64,000 bases of DNA from the NCBI RefSeq assembly GCF_047511655.1, contig NC_133386.1, forward strand, positions 170,273,146 through 170,337,145, written 5' to 3'. Below are positions 20,667-32,009 of the stretch, piece by piece; positions within the stretch are counted from its first letter, which is position 1, and every line of letters begins with the position of its first letter. The notes beneath the pieces were generated by a model that saw only the letters and a program-made list of their open reading frames with translations, was not told the origin of the DNA and ran no database searches. This stretch comes from Castor canadensis (taxonomy: Eukaryota; Chordata; Mammalia; Rodentia; Castoridae). A program made the position numbers and the translations under genes.

Positions 20667-21489
20667 GAAGGTAAGGGAGTTGGGCCAGGGACACCGCCAC
20701 CCGGGGAGGGTGGCCCTGACCCCCCGAGGACCCGACTCCCAGGGCGGCCCGCAGCCGTCGCGCCTATTTGTCCTCATCCACATCCCCGGCGCGCTCGTGC
20801 TCCCCGTTTCCGCCCCAGCGCCTGTGTGTGCGGCTCCCCAGAGTCCCGCGCTGCCGCGCCAGGCCCGAGGCCGCGGGGGCCGCGCCGTGGTTCGTGCGCG
20901 CGGTGGCGCAGCCTTCGGGAAGCCGCCTTGGCCGGGACCGCCGGGCTCCGGCCTCCGCTTGCCAAGGTTGCGCAAGGGCTTTTCCCAGCAACCGAAGTTT
21001 TGTTTAGTCCCCACCCAGCGCGGGGGTGGCGGGGAACGACACTCTCTTCCCTCCCCCTCGGCCGCCCTAGGCCGTAACTACGGAGACCTCTTCCCTTTCA
21101 TCAAAGGGGAACGAACACCACACACGCGCGCGCACGCCCGCAACGCGCCACCGCAAGCAGCGCCCGGCGGGTGGCTGTGTGCCCTCCTCCACCCCCCCAC
21201 CCCCGCCTCGCCGGGCTCGGTGGCCCCGTCCCCGGGCGGCGGGTTTGGAGGGTGTCAACCCTTGGGGACGTGCGTGCGTGTGATTGTTGGGGAGGAGAAA
21301 TGTGATCCGCGGCTCCGCGTCCCCAGCGGCGGCAGCGGGGGGAAGGCGTGGCGGCCGCGCGGCGGGGCTGTTGCCGGCTTCTCTCGTTACGGCGGCGGCG
21401 GCCGTCCGCTTCCCCTGCGCCGCCCCGGCAGAAGTCGCCGAAAGTCTCGGGATGAGAACGTGTGTTTTCCTGTCGCGGGGGAGACCTGC

Positions 21490-24400
21490 TCTAACATGGT
21501 ATGTGGATGTCGGGGAAGCCTGTTGTTTCCCAGTCTCATCTCGGCTGGCTGGAGGAATTGAGCTGCAGGGTGTGTGCGTAACTTACCTCGGACCTGTTAC
21601 CGAGTGGTCACGACACGTCCAGTCCTTGAACCGTGTTGTCACAACCTCTTGCTGGCCTGCTAGGGAATTTATTTTTCCACCTGCCAGTTCGATGCTTCTA
21701 AGGAGCTTCTATTAGCAGCAGCAGAGTTTTTTTTTTTTTTTCTTTGAGATTTCAGGGTATGGTTCAGTTTACTGGGAAAGGGTCATGGTTGGTTCTATTG
21801 TCAACTTTGTTTTGATGTCTCTCTGGTACATGGCTGGCAAAGTTAGCCGGCAAACCTGTCGGTGCTTACTAGTTCGTACCTTCTAGCTTTTTGCAGATCG
21901 GCTGATTTTTTTTTTTTCTGTTTTAAGTATTTGCTTGTAATCTATAGCGTCTGAAGTACAAGTACTTATTATCCAAACTGTTTTAATTTCAAGGTTTTAA
22001 TTGCTGGATGCTTTACAAATTTTTAAGATCCCTTTCTGATCAGATTTTTGATGAAAACTTTTCAGTAGGATCAGTGAGGTTTTGTTTATCAAGAAAAATA
22101 TTTTAATACTTCATTCTCATTAATATTTCAGAAGCTGGGGAAGTCTCACCATATGTTTGATAAGTCTAGATTCTGCTTATGTTTGCAAGTACAGTGCTAA
22201 TTTTATACAATGAGCAATGATAAGGTTTAGATAGATCATGAAACAAAATATGACTGACCTTTTTAAAAAAAAATGTTTCCAGAGTTTTATTGTGTCTTTT
22301 ATGTCTTCATTCCACTTTCCAGCAATTGAAATTTAACCAAAATTGTTTACTTTTAAATCAACAAGCTATTTCTTGGTATAGTTATGGCTGCATTCGTGAA
22401 GTGTTGGGAACTCTTATTTCCAAAATAATTTAATTTGCGAAAGTAGAGATTTTCAGAAACACTTGATTTCTCAATATTTGGATATCATATTTGTTTTTTG
22501 TATTTTTGGGAAAATTTGTTTCTTAAGAGCCTTCCTTCCCACTCTAGGGAATATATTTTCTTAAAAAAAAAAGTATTTGTGGAGCACCATAGATGTAAAA
22601 ACTGTGTTTTGAACAGGTAAGATGAGCTTGAAGTCTAGAACAGAACTGGCCATTAAATGTTTCAAATTTATATTTGGACCTTGCTGACTCCAGTAGCTAA
22701 ACATACATATTAGGCAAGCAGATCATAGCATGGTGAGACAGTCTCAGCTTATTGTCAGAATACTTTTCCATTGAACTAGTCATTACCTTGTTTATAAACC
22801 AGTCATTGGCTTGTGGGCATGGGGTTTTTAGAAGTCACATTAAAGAGGATGGTTTCTATGAGATAATTCTTGTAAATATGCTTGAAGAGAAGCTGTAGAT
22901 CATACTGTTTTAATTTTCTGGATGTTCTGTGGTAGGATACCATAAAGTGGGGTGCAGATTACAGAGTAGGTTGCTTTAGTAAGTATGGCATTGACACATA
23001 GGTGTTTATGTTTAATGCAAAGTATCCTAGGCCTTTCTTGCAACTTCAAAAAGGAACAGCTAGCAAATGAACTTTATGGTGGGACTTTTGTTTTAAAATA
23101 CTTGATACTGAACACTGAAGGGATAAGGAAAGGAAGAAGGGGAAAATGTAAACTTCAAAGTGAGGAATTACTAACCCGATTCACATCCATTTCAGTGGAG
23201 TACTTGTTGGCATATTATTTTCTATTTGAATGTTTAACGGATTTGTTCTTGTAACTTTTGAAGTTTCTTTTGTCAGGTAAGAGAAGCTAGCGTACTAAAT
23301 ATAAATACTGCTCTCATTGCAACACTTCATCCAGGATGATGAAAAAGTAGACTAGAATTGCACTATTGGTTAGTTTACAGGCTTAAAAATGTAGCCTCCA
23401 TTGCAACCTCACCAGAGTTTGGATGTGAGAAAATGTCATGGCAACATTTAAATTTTAGGATGTTCCAAGGAACTTTGAAATTCTCCATATTTCAAATATC
23501 CTTCCACAAGTCGTTACTCATACTGCATAACTATAGAGAACACAGAATAACCTGATATATGATTATATTGTTGCTGCCAAAATAAATATTCCTGTTGTAA
23601 AATTTGTGGGTTGCAGCTGTCCTAATTTCCTGACACCCAAAGTTGAGATGTCCAGTGTGGTATGTTTAACTTGGAAGCTATTTCTGAAGACAAACTACTA
23701 GAACTCTGTTAAAACAGAGGAATCTATCAGTGTGTTTATTTATTTATTTTTTAAGGTACTCCTCTTTCCTCACACCTTAGCTGGGATGTAGTATTATTTC
23801 TCTTTGTGGGAACAGACAACTTTTGCTGAAAGCTTTGTCATAGGCATCTTTTGTATGTGATACAAATGTAAGTCTAAAGGAATTATCTTAAATGTCCTTA
23901 CTGGTTCTGGATCCAGCTGCTTAAGAGATCTGTCCTTCCCTCGTACCTTTAAGCACTTAATATAACTTGAATAAGGTTATATACTTAGAGCAGAAGGGAA
24001 TGTTTTTGGGGTAGAGCACTACGGGACCAACTTAAAGAAATATAATTAACTTCTTTTGGTTGACTTGGTATAATTAAGAGTGGTTTTGGGAAAATACCTT
24101 AATGTTAGTGTGCTGCTTCTGTACCTCTGTCACAGCTGTTCCTTTGGATCTTATTTTAGCCATTATGGGACTAAGGTAGACTAGATAATTGGAAGATGTG
24201 TGTTGCACATTTTATGTGTTTGTCAAGTTAGACCTTAGCTTTTTTGACAGACTGGGCTGTTCTCAGTTGATACTTGGGCCATATGTCACTTTAAGGCAAC
24301 ATATTGCCTTAATACTGAGTCACTACTGTTATGCTAGAGGTCTAGGGCCTCTGTTCTTCCCACTTGTGTAGAATTAAAAGAAATGGTTGAGTATCGACAA

Positions 24401-24600
24401 TATTGCTTTTTTAGGGTGGTCTTGTAGTTTGGGGACCATTAAGACATCAAACAGATCTACTTTGTCTCATATATAGTAGTTAGTGACAGGACTTTAGCAA
24501 ACTCTCATTTTCTAACAAAGTGTTTGAAATGACACAAACCAAGGACAGTTTTTTTTTTTTACCTTAAATGTTTGTTACCTTGAAGCAAACAATTTTCTCT
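21490..24600. other. Repeat-free start of intron 1
   Basis: About 3.1 kb after the CpG island with no recognisable SINE, LINE or LTR, only short T- and A-runs. Such blocks near promoters often hold regulatory sequence. I see no specific motif that I would defend. Confidence 0.5.
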
Positions 24601-24607
24601 AAGTAAA

Positions 24608-24811
24608 CTTTTTTTTTTTTTGGCGGTTTGAGACTTGCACTTTGGGCCTACATCTTGAGCCACTCCACCAGTTCTTTTGTAATGGTTTTTTTTTCGAACT
24701 AGGGTATCAAGAACTATTGGCCCTTGCTGGGCTGGCTTTGAACCAGGATTCTTCTGATCTCTGCCTCCTGAGTAGTTAGGATTATAGGCATGAGCCACTG
24801 GCGCCTGGCTA
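24608..24811 (-). mobile_element. Dimeric B1/ID SINE, antisense
   Basis: ID half shortened ('CTACATCTTGAGCCACTCCA'), B1 half complete to 'CCACTGGCGCCTGGCT'. The shortened ID recurs at 26,945 and 37,676, which suggests a subfamily with an internal deletion. Confidence 0.88.
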
Positions 24812-25399
24812 GAGTAAATGTTTTTACTTCTGTGGGAGACTGAGCAGGAGGGAGGAGGTAGTAGGGTGAGTAAGGTAGGGAAAACTGGGCAGTAATAAGG
24901 GTAAGATTTGGGTTTAAGTGGATTTGGGAGATCAAAATCTGATTTGACTTAAATGTTTACTTTACTAGAGACCGGAATTCATTTAGTTATACTTAGTGAA
25001 AACTTGTGGTAGCTTGAGGGGAAGTTTAAGAATAACTTGGTGACACCTGCTCACGGACCCAAGGACCAGTCGTGTGACATCACATCTGTTTGTCATCCTC
25101 GACTTAAGTCTTTAAAATCCTTTGCCCCTCTTGCCTTCCTTCCTCTTGTGTCTTTTAAAAATTTTTTTTTTCATTTCTTTAACCTGAAACTTTTCTTTAG
25201 TGTAGAAGTGAGGACTGATAAAATTTTTGTATAATCAGGAAAATCTGCTATAGGCCTAACCTGAAATCAGAAGTGTGAAGAGCATAGGGCATAATATTGC
25301 TTTAAAATGAGTTTGGCTTACAGGGTTCATTTTTTTTTTGGATTCTTAAAACATTGGTACACATAATACTGATCTAGGTTTGTCTCTTTTCTTTTCTCT

Positions 25400-25506
25400 C
25401 TCTTTTTTTGAGACAGTGTCTCATACTGTGTAGCTCAGGCTTGTCTTGAACTTGTGATCCTCCTGAGTGCTGGTATTATTACAGCTGTGCACCATCACAC
25501 CTGGCT
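25400..25506 (-). mobile_element. B1 unit, antisense
   Basis: 'GAGACAGTGTCTCATACTGT' to 'CACCATCACACCTGGCTC'. Confidence 0.85.
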
Positions 25507-25595
25507 CAGGTTTTCAGACTATGAATTAAAACTCAAGAGTTCTGATATCTGTCAAAATACCTATTTTACCTTTTGAGATAAACATCTGTTTCTGT

Positions 25596-25675
25596 TTGGA
25601 GGGGTGCTGGGGATGAACCCAGGGTCTGGCACGTGCTAAGCATGTATTCTACTACTGAACCATACCCCTAGCTCA
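25596..25675 (-). mobile_element. ID element, antisense
   Basis: 'GGTGCTGGGGATGAACCCAG' to 'GAACCATACCCCTAGCTC'. Stand-alone ID type rather than the dimer's right half. Confidence 0.8.
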
Positions 25676-25710
25676 AGCATTCATATTCTCTCAGTCTCAG
25701 TCTCTTTCTC

Positions 25711-25786
25711 TGTTGTACTGGGGTTTAAGCTCAAGGCCATGAGCTTGCTAGGCAAGTACTTTATACTTGAGCCACACCTCCAGCCT
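25711..25786 (-). mobile_element. ID unit, antisense
   Basis: 'TGTACTGGGGTTTAAGCTCA' to 'TTGAGCCACACCTCCAGCC'. Confidence 0.8.
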
Positions 25787-26838
25787 CCTTATATATCTCT
25801 TTTTTTTTTGAAGACTAGATTCCCACATTCATTTTCACTTTACATATTCTTTGCTGATAGCCTTGTCCTTTTTTTTTTTCTTTTTTTGGTAGCAAAAGGT
25901 TTGCACTATTTTAATTTACAGAAGAGTAATAAAGGGGAAGGTAGTGTTCTGCTCAAGAGCTATGACTTTTCTCATTAGGCAATGATCAAAGTTGTGAAAG
26001 ACTGATTCTTTTGTATAACTCTTGGTCACATTGAAAGTAAGGATTGCCAGAGTTTCACTGTCTCCCTCCAAAATTGTTTTTGCTGGAGGATATTTCTAAT
26101 TGGAAAAATTGCTTAGTTATGATAGGTATTAAAATTACCAGATTAATAGACTATGTCACTCTCTCTTTAACATTTTATAATTATTTTTTCTTTTTATTTA
26201 TTTTTGTGAAGTTATAGCTTATATTTGATTACATATGGGTTGCCAAGAAAATTGTGTTACAGTATGATAGAAAATAAAAAGATTGACTGCATTTGAGTAG
26301 CAAGTTATATTACTTAGAAATTTGCCAAAGTATTTGATTTGTTTCAAAACATTTAACTTCAAATTCTTAAAACATTTATGCTAACTCCCTCATACTTTGT
26401 TGCATATTATTCATAAACAGATACAAAATATTTTAGATTTTTTGAAAACAAAATAATAAACTTTGAAACATTTGCAGGAAATAACTTGCTTACAAAATGT
26501 GCTGTACTCTACAGAGTAGTTATAATGAAGTCCTGAAAATTTCATTTTTGTGTGCTTTGACTGTGTTATCTGTGTAACAATACAGAAAGTCTTTGTAGGT
26601 TTGGTAAACTGTATGACATACATATAATGCTGCAGTTTTAAATAGTTAATAAGTTAGATAGAGTGGTAACATATTGAAAATTGAACCAGGCTTTCTAAGA
26701 CAACGCTTCCCAAGTATAATTTAATAATTCTGAGGCCTTTAAGTATATATTTTATTGACATTGAATAGTATTTAGTGACAACATCAGAAAATTACAGGTT
26801 ATGCTGCTCTATAGGCCATAGCTATGAAGCTATGCTTT

Positions 26839-26943
26839 GATTTTTGAGACAGGGCCTCAGGCTAGCCCAGGCTAGCCTTGAACTTGATCCTTTTGCCTCA
26901 GCCTCCCTGGTGCTGAGATTACAGGCCTGTACCACTGTGTAGA
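26839..26943 (-). mobile_element. B1 unit, antisense
   Basis: 'TTGAGACAGGGCCTCAGGCT' to 'TTACAGGCCTGTACCACTGT'. Confidence 0.85.
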
Positions 26944-26944
26944 T

Positions 26945-27144
26945 TTTTTTTTTTTTTTTTTGCGGAACTGGGGCTTGAACTCAGGGTCCACACCTTGAGC
27001 CACTACACCAGCCATTTTTTGTGAAGGGTTTTTTCGAGGCAGGGTCTCGAGGAACTGTTTTCTTAAGCTGGTTTCAAACTGTGATCCTCCTGATCTCTGC
27101 CTCCTGAATAGCTAGAATTACAGGCGTGAGCCACCAGTACGCAG
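26945..27144 (-). mobile_element. Dimeric B1/ID SINE, short-ID subfamily, antisense
   Basis: T-run, 'GGAACTGGGGCTTGAACTCA', the deleted form 'GTCCACACCTTGAGCCACTA', then a full B1 half to 'GTGAGCCACCAGTAC'. Confidence 0.88.
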
Positions 27145-27616
27145 CCTGTACATTCTTAAAACAAAGTGAAATCAAACATTTTGGGCCGACTGTAATCATT
27201 TTTGCTGGAGACAGTGTAAGTACCTCTGTAGTACTTTGGTACTTTGATATAAAGTTAGGCAAGAATAATATTGAGTTAAACATATTGGATTTGTAATCTC
27301 TGTTTAGTATGCGTTAACTATTTTGTTGTAGCTGAAGCACAAACTTTGGCCACAAAAAATGAGATTTTATTAACAGCAGGTAAAACAATGATGAAACTAG
27401 GTATGTTTGAATGTCCACAAGTATAAGATACTGTGCTATGAACAAAGAGAACCACACGGACCTACCTTTGAGCAAGTAGTAAGTGAAATGAAGCAAATAT
27501 TGTAAAGTTTGTATGTGCATTTGAGTAGGGAAAGTGCCTAAGAAAGATGATTTAAGTATAGAACCATTTAAGTTTTTTAGGACTGTTTATTTCATTTTGC
27601 TAAATAGGAAATGTTT

Positions 27617-27733
27617 AAGCCAGGCTTGGTGGTATGCACCAGTAATCCCAGTTCTTGGGAGGCTGAGGCAGAAGAATCTCTAGTTCAAGGCCAACCTGAA
27701 CTACAGAGTGAGATCCTATATATAAAAAAATTA
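27617..27733 (+). mobile_element. B1 unit, sense
   Basis: 'GCCAGGCTTGGTGGTATGCA' to 'CTACAGAGTGAGATCCTATA'. One of the few sense SINEs in intron 1. Confidence 0.88.
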
Positions 27734-27814
27734 ATATTTAAATTAATAACATTAAAATATCAGAAAGTTTTCACCTTTATAGTTGCGTGTTATTCACTGC
27801 CATCCTTGTAGTAT

Positions 27815-27924
27815 CCCTGGACAGGGTCTTACTATGCTGTCTAAGCTGCTCTCCCAACTACTGGGCTCAAGGCCTCTTCCCACCTCACTCACCCTTTTGG
27901 GTGCTGGATCTATGGTGCCTGGCT
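27815..27924 (-). mobile_element. B1 unit, antisense, diverged
   Basis: 'GGACAGGGTCTTACTATGCT' to 'ATCTATGGTGCCTGGCTC'. Forms an inverted pair with the B1 80 bases upstream. Confidence 0.7.
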
Positions 27925-28147
27925 CTCCCTGTAGTGATTAGGCCAAAAAAAGTCACCTAAAAATATGAGCAAAAGTTTTATCAATTTTATTTTTGTGACA
28001 AACTTCTTCATCAAGGTTAACTAGTTTGAGAGTTTAATTATCTTATAGAAACATTGTATGTTAATTTAAATCAAGAGAAGGTCATATTTCTAAGATATGG
28101 TTAATCATTTATCTTATTCTCATATTCATTTTCTTTTTTTCTCTTTC

Positions 28148-28229
28148 CCTTTTTTGGACTGGAGATGGAACTCAGGGCCTCACACATGGTGAGGAAGCTC
28201 TCTACCATCGAGCCACATCCCCAGTCACC
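28148..28229 (-). mobile_element. ID element, antisense
   Basis: 'GGACTGGAGATGGAACTCAG' to 'CGAGCCACATCCCCAGTC'. Confidence 0.8.
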
Positions 28230-28499
28230 TTGTGTTTTTTAATTCTGGACATTCATAGTTCTTGTATTGCTGTAGGAACTTCTATTAGGTTTGCCTTTTC
28301 TGTCTATATTCTCTTTCTCTTAAATTTGGAATGCAGAGCTCGCTGCACTTTACTTTGCCAACCATAAAATGTTAAAACACTTTGGAAGGTACTTTAGGGC
28401 TGCTGAAATTACTAGCTGTAACTTACTTGAAACTACTTTATCAATGGGATATTGATTTTAATTTTGTGCTCACTTATGTAAGTTTAAAAAATACATATT

Positions 28500-28583
28500 T
28501 TTTTCAGTGTTGAGGATTAAACCTAGGGCCTCTCCCCTGCTGGGCAAAAATGCCTTCCCATTGAGCTTCCTTCTCTCTAGCCC
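28500..28583 (-). mobile_element. ID element, antisense, diverged
   Basis: 'CAGTGTTGAGGATTAAACCT' to 'TTGAGCTTCCTTCTCTCTAG'. Confidence 0.65.
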
Positions 28584-28924
28584 AATTTATTTTGGAGCTC
28601 TTAAAAGTAGAAGTGTGCAAAGGGCAAGTATTATATTGTATTGCCCCTATCATAATTGAGTAAAATATAATGAAATGACAATTTGATGACATTTTACCAT
28701 TTTATATGTGTGTATTTATAATTGAATTCTGTATGGAATTTCACTTAAGATGTTTGGGACTGCAACATAATTGGTTTGCCAATAGCTTTGAATAGAAAAT
28801 TGTTGGAATAGTTGCCTTACAAATTGTCCTGAGTCTAGTGTGGCATTTCTGAAAGTATTTCTAATTCCTGTCCTTTTTCCCCCCCTTTCTTTTCTCTCTC
28901 ACTATTCACACCTCCCCCTCCCCC

Positions 28925-29093
28925 TTTTCTTAGCAAGCAGTCTACACGACTTGAGTCATGACCCCAGTTTTCCACCTTGTTTTTTTGAGTAGGGTTATGC
29001 TAATTTTTTGCTGGGGCTAAGCTTGAACTGTGATCCTCCTAACTCTGCTTCCTGAGTAGCTGGGACTATAGTGTGCATCACCACACCTAACAC
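28925..29093 (-). mobile_element. Dimeric SINE, antisense, diverged
   Basis: Short ID remnant ('CACGACTTGAGTCATGACCC') followed by a B1 half from 'TTGAGTAGGGTTATGCTAAT' to 'GTGCATCACCACACC'. Confidence 0.7.
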
Positions 29094-29094
29094 A

Positions 29095-29212
29095 CTTTTT
29101 TTTTTTTTGGGACATGCTCACAGTAGTATGTTTCCCAGACTGTCCTTGGACTCCTAGGCTCAAGCAGTTCTGCCTCCCGTGTTAGTTGGGACCACAGGTG
29201 TGGCTTGGCTTT
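29095..29212 (-). mobile_element. B1-like unit, antisense
   Basis: T-run, then 'TTCCCAGACTGTCCTTGGAC' to 'GGGACCACAGGTGTGGCTTG'. Confidence 0.7.
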
Positions 29213-29521
29213 CTAGTAGCTGTTTTTAAAATTTGCATAATATCTTTATAGTGTTTGACCTCTGTGGAATATCCAGTTTGGAATTGTTTCCAATTAGAAA
29301 AGATGAAATACCTTACTTCATGACCTTTTGGAGTTAATGCAGAGCATTTTTGGGAAAGGTTTCATTAAAAAACAAAACAAAACAAAACAGTATCTAAGCT
29401 GTGCCTCCAGATCAGGGAACATGGTCTATATAGGTGCATAGTTGACATTGGGGAATAAAAATAGTTAAATGCAGATGTGCTGTACTTTCCCTGTGCACCT
29501 TATTCAAAGTATATCTTTTTT

Positions 29522-29675
29522 CTTTTTTTGGTACTGGGATTTGAACTAACGGCCTAGGTATTTTCGAGATAGGGTCTCACAAACTATTTGCCTGGGCTGG
29601 ATTTGAACTGAGATCCTCCTGATCTCTGCCTCCTGAGTAGCTTGGATTACAGTTTTGAGCCACCGGCGCCTGGCT
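29522..29675 (-). mobile_element. Dimeric SINE, antisense, ID half deleted
   Basis: ID start 'GGTACTGGGATTTGAACTAA' jumps directly to the B1 half 'CGAGATAGGGTCTCACAAAC', ending 'CACCGGCGCCTGGCTC'. Confidence 0.85.
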
Positions 29676-29689
29676 CAAAGTTTGGCATC

Positions 29690-30389
29690 TTTATTGAATA
29701 GCTGACATTCATCTGATCCAATAGTTGTGAACGTGTCAGGTACGCTTGACTTCTCAGTGCGCTGCTCTGTCCCCTGCTCCTTTACTTGCAGCAGCACAGT
29801 CTCTTCTGTGTGGCGGTCAGTAGGCATGAGCTCCTCCTGATTTCCAGCCCTCTTATCTTTTTAACCTAGTGTAACAGTACACACTTTGTGCTCCTCTCTC
29901 AAGGAAAGAGGTCTCTTCATCCCTCCAAGATGACTCCCTGCCCTTTGTGTGGGTTACATTCAGAACTAGGTTTTTCAGCATCTTCAGTTTGTCCAAGAAC
30001 TTCAAGTTCCCACTTTCTTGGCTCTTTTTCTTCAGCCATTAAACATGCTCTAGTACCTGGCAGCCATCCTTCAGGTGGGCCTCCTCAAGTTTTTGGCCCT
30101 GTTTCCCTTTTCTTTTCCTTCTAAACTTGTTAAACTGTTGTCCAGTATGGTCTGTACAGGCCACTCTAGTGAAGTTACTCCCACTAAGCTGCCCGGTGGT
30201 TTTATCCAGTTTATTTATTCTGTAAGATGATTCCATTCGGTCTCCTCTACTCAATTCTAGACTTTCAGCCTATAGTTTGACCTGCTTGTTGATCTCTGTC
30301 TTCCTTTTCCCCCAATAATACTTCACACTGAGTTGATGATCTTCTTTCCAAATTTTTCCTTTATCTACCTTTCCCATCTGCAACCATCA
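29690..30389. other. Intron 1 sequence, unassigned
   Basis: Slightly richer in C and T than its surroundings, perhaps an old L2-type relic read backwards. I cannot support a name. Short ORFs on both strands show no motif. Confidence 0.35.
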
Positions 30390-31917
30390 TTTCTAATACA
30401 GTTTACATTTTGAAACTTTAAATCTGAAAATATTTGTTTTTGGCGGGTGTGTTAATAAAATCTGTGCAACTATACTGTGCAAAGCAAAATTGGCAATATT
30501 TGTCATTATCAAGTTCCCTTTCTGGAAATCCATAATAAGAAAATTAAAAATGTACAGAAAGTATGTGAAAGTGTTTGTTACAACTTTAATGAGAAAAATT
30601 GGAAAAATAGCAGTCTAACAAATTATGAAATACACAGTTTAGAAGGTTATCCTGCTATTTAAAAAAAAGTTAAGATAGCCTATAAAAAATAAATTGTCAT
30701 GTCAAGTTACATAAGTATTTTGATTGTAAACATCAAAATACAAATAAAATGTATCCTAAAATGACTGGAAGATATAGATTCTTTTGCCTGAGTATTTTGT
30801 AGTTTTATAGCAATTGAATAATTTAAAGATGATTATTATACTGAATTCAGTCTTTTAGTGTGAATGATATATGCCTTTTCATGATTTCATAGTAAAATAT
30901 TTTAAAATTCCACATTAGCATATCCGGTTTAGCAGTTTAATTACAGGTAATGATTCTGGCTTGGTGATTTTTACTTAATCAGTTTTCAGAGTTCTGGGTA
31001 TAAAATTTTAAATGATAACATGGCAAACACTGTTATAAAATAACTCTTTTGCATATTCATGTATGATTGTTATGTAATAATTGTTTCACTTCTGAGATTT
31101 TGTGCAGCTTCTTGTACAAATGCCTGAAAAAAAGGCATGAGGTCAATTTTGGCCCATAAAAAGGATTTATTTGAGAACAAATTTCTCATCGGTAAACTAT
31201 AACTACTTTTCAGGTATTTCTAGTCAACTGATTAAGCCTATTTTTCTTTATTTTATTCCATGGCTATCCTTAATTTTGAACTTTAAAATGTATTAGCTGT
31301 AGTAACTTATATAATTGCAAACTGACTTAAACTTTCTTAATTTGTTTATATGTTGTTGGTATATATTGAGATATCACTTCAACCAGATAAATCTGAAGTA
31401 ATTTATTTTTCCTATCATACAGTTCTAGCATATGTAATTTTAGTACCATGTATGGCAGTGTGGCTTTTTACACTAATGAAAAAAAAAAAAAACAAAAACA
31501 AAACCCTGAGTTTTTCTATTAGGCTTGCAGTAGAAGAAACAAACATTTATGTGACCCATTCTAAGTTAGATCAATTGGCAGTTTCAGAGGACTGCTTATG
31601 AGAAGTGGCCTAACAGTTTGTCACATAAAATAGTTAATGATTAGAGGAACTCAGAGCCAAACAGAAGCCGGTTCTAATAGATTTCTAAGAATTCGGTGTT
31701 CTTTCTTTGAGGCATTGTTTTGAGAAGCTGTTTGTTTTCTTTCCTCTTTGGGTCTTTGTATATTACATTGTTTTTCTTTAGCTTTGTTTGGCTCTCCTAA
31801 GGACACCTATTGCAAATCTCTGCCCTGTCTTCAAATTTGTCATGAGAATAAAATGTCTCTTTTGAAAAGCCAAAAGTGTTGTAATCAAGCTTTTGTATCT
31901 TCAGTTTTTACAAATGA
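30390..31917. other. Intron 1 sequence, SINE-free
   Basis: AT-rich with a poly-A run at 31,480-31,502. No repeat or exon recognised. Confidence 0.5.
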
Positions 31918-32006
31918 AAAAAAATTTTTTTGTGGTACTGGAGTTTGAACTCAGGGCCTCACACTTTCTAGGCTAGAACTCTACCCCTTGAGCCATATTC
32001 CCAGGT
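31918..32006 (-). mobile_element. ID unit, antisense
   Basis: 'GTGGTACTGGAGTTTGAACT' to 'CCTTGAGCCATATTCCCAGG'. Confidence 0.85.
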
Positions 32007-32009
32007 CTT

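Larger units (their letters stand above)
20050..20670 (+). other. HIPK3: HIPK3 exon 1, noncoding (5' edge uncertain)
   Basis: The 3' edge is set by a strong donor, 'GGAAG|GTAAGG', at 20,670/20,671. It is the best donor I see in the island and is placed to join the acceptor before the HIPK3 start codon. Joining the two gives a 5' UTR with GGC, GGA and AGC runs and three short upstream ORFs, and leaves no HIPK3 coding sequence in exon 1. The transcription start is not visible from sequence; 20,050 is a placeholder, and the true start could be several hundred bases either way. Long ORFs across this region come from GC-rich composition and are not genes. Confidence 0.7.
19830..21480 (+). promoter_or_regulatory. 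HIPK3: CpG-island promoter of HIPK3
   Basis: GC content rises abruptly near 19,830 and falls again near 21,480, with many CpGs between them, in contrast to the AT-rich flanks. There is no obvious TATA box. Visible candidate sites are a GC box (GGGGCGG, 19,848-19,854), CRE half-sites (TGACG at 19,861 and 20,179), GCGC-rich NRF1-like sequence near 21,122-21,145 and a YY1-like site at 20,511-20,528. Such islands usually mark broadly expressed genes with spread-out start sites, which fits HIPK3. The exon-1 donor lies in the middle, so the island covers the promoter, exon 1 and the first 800 bases of intron 1. Confidence 0.9.
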
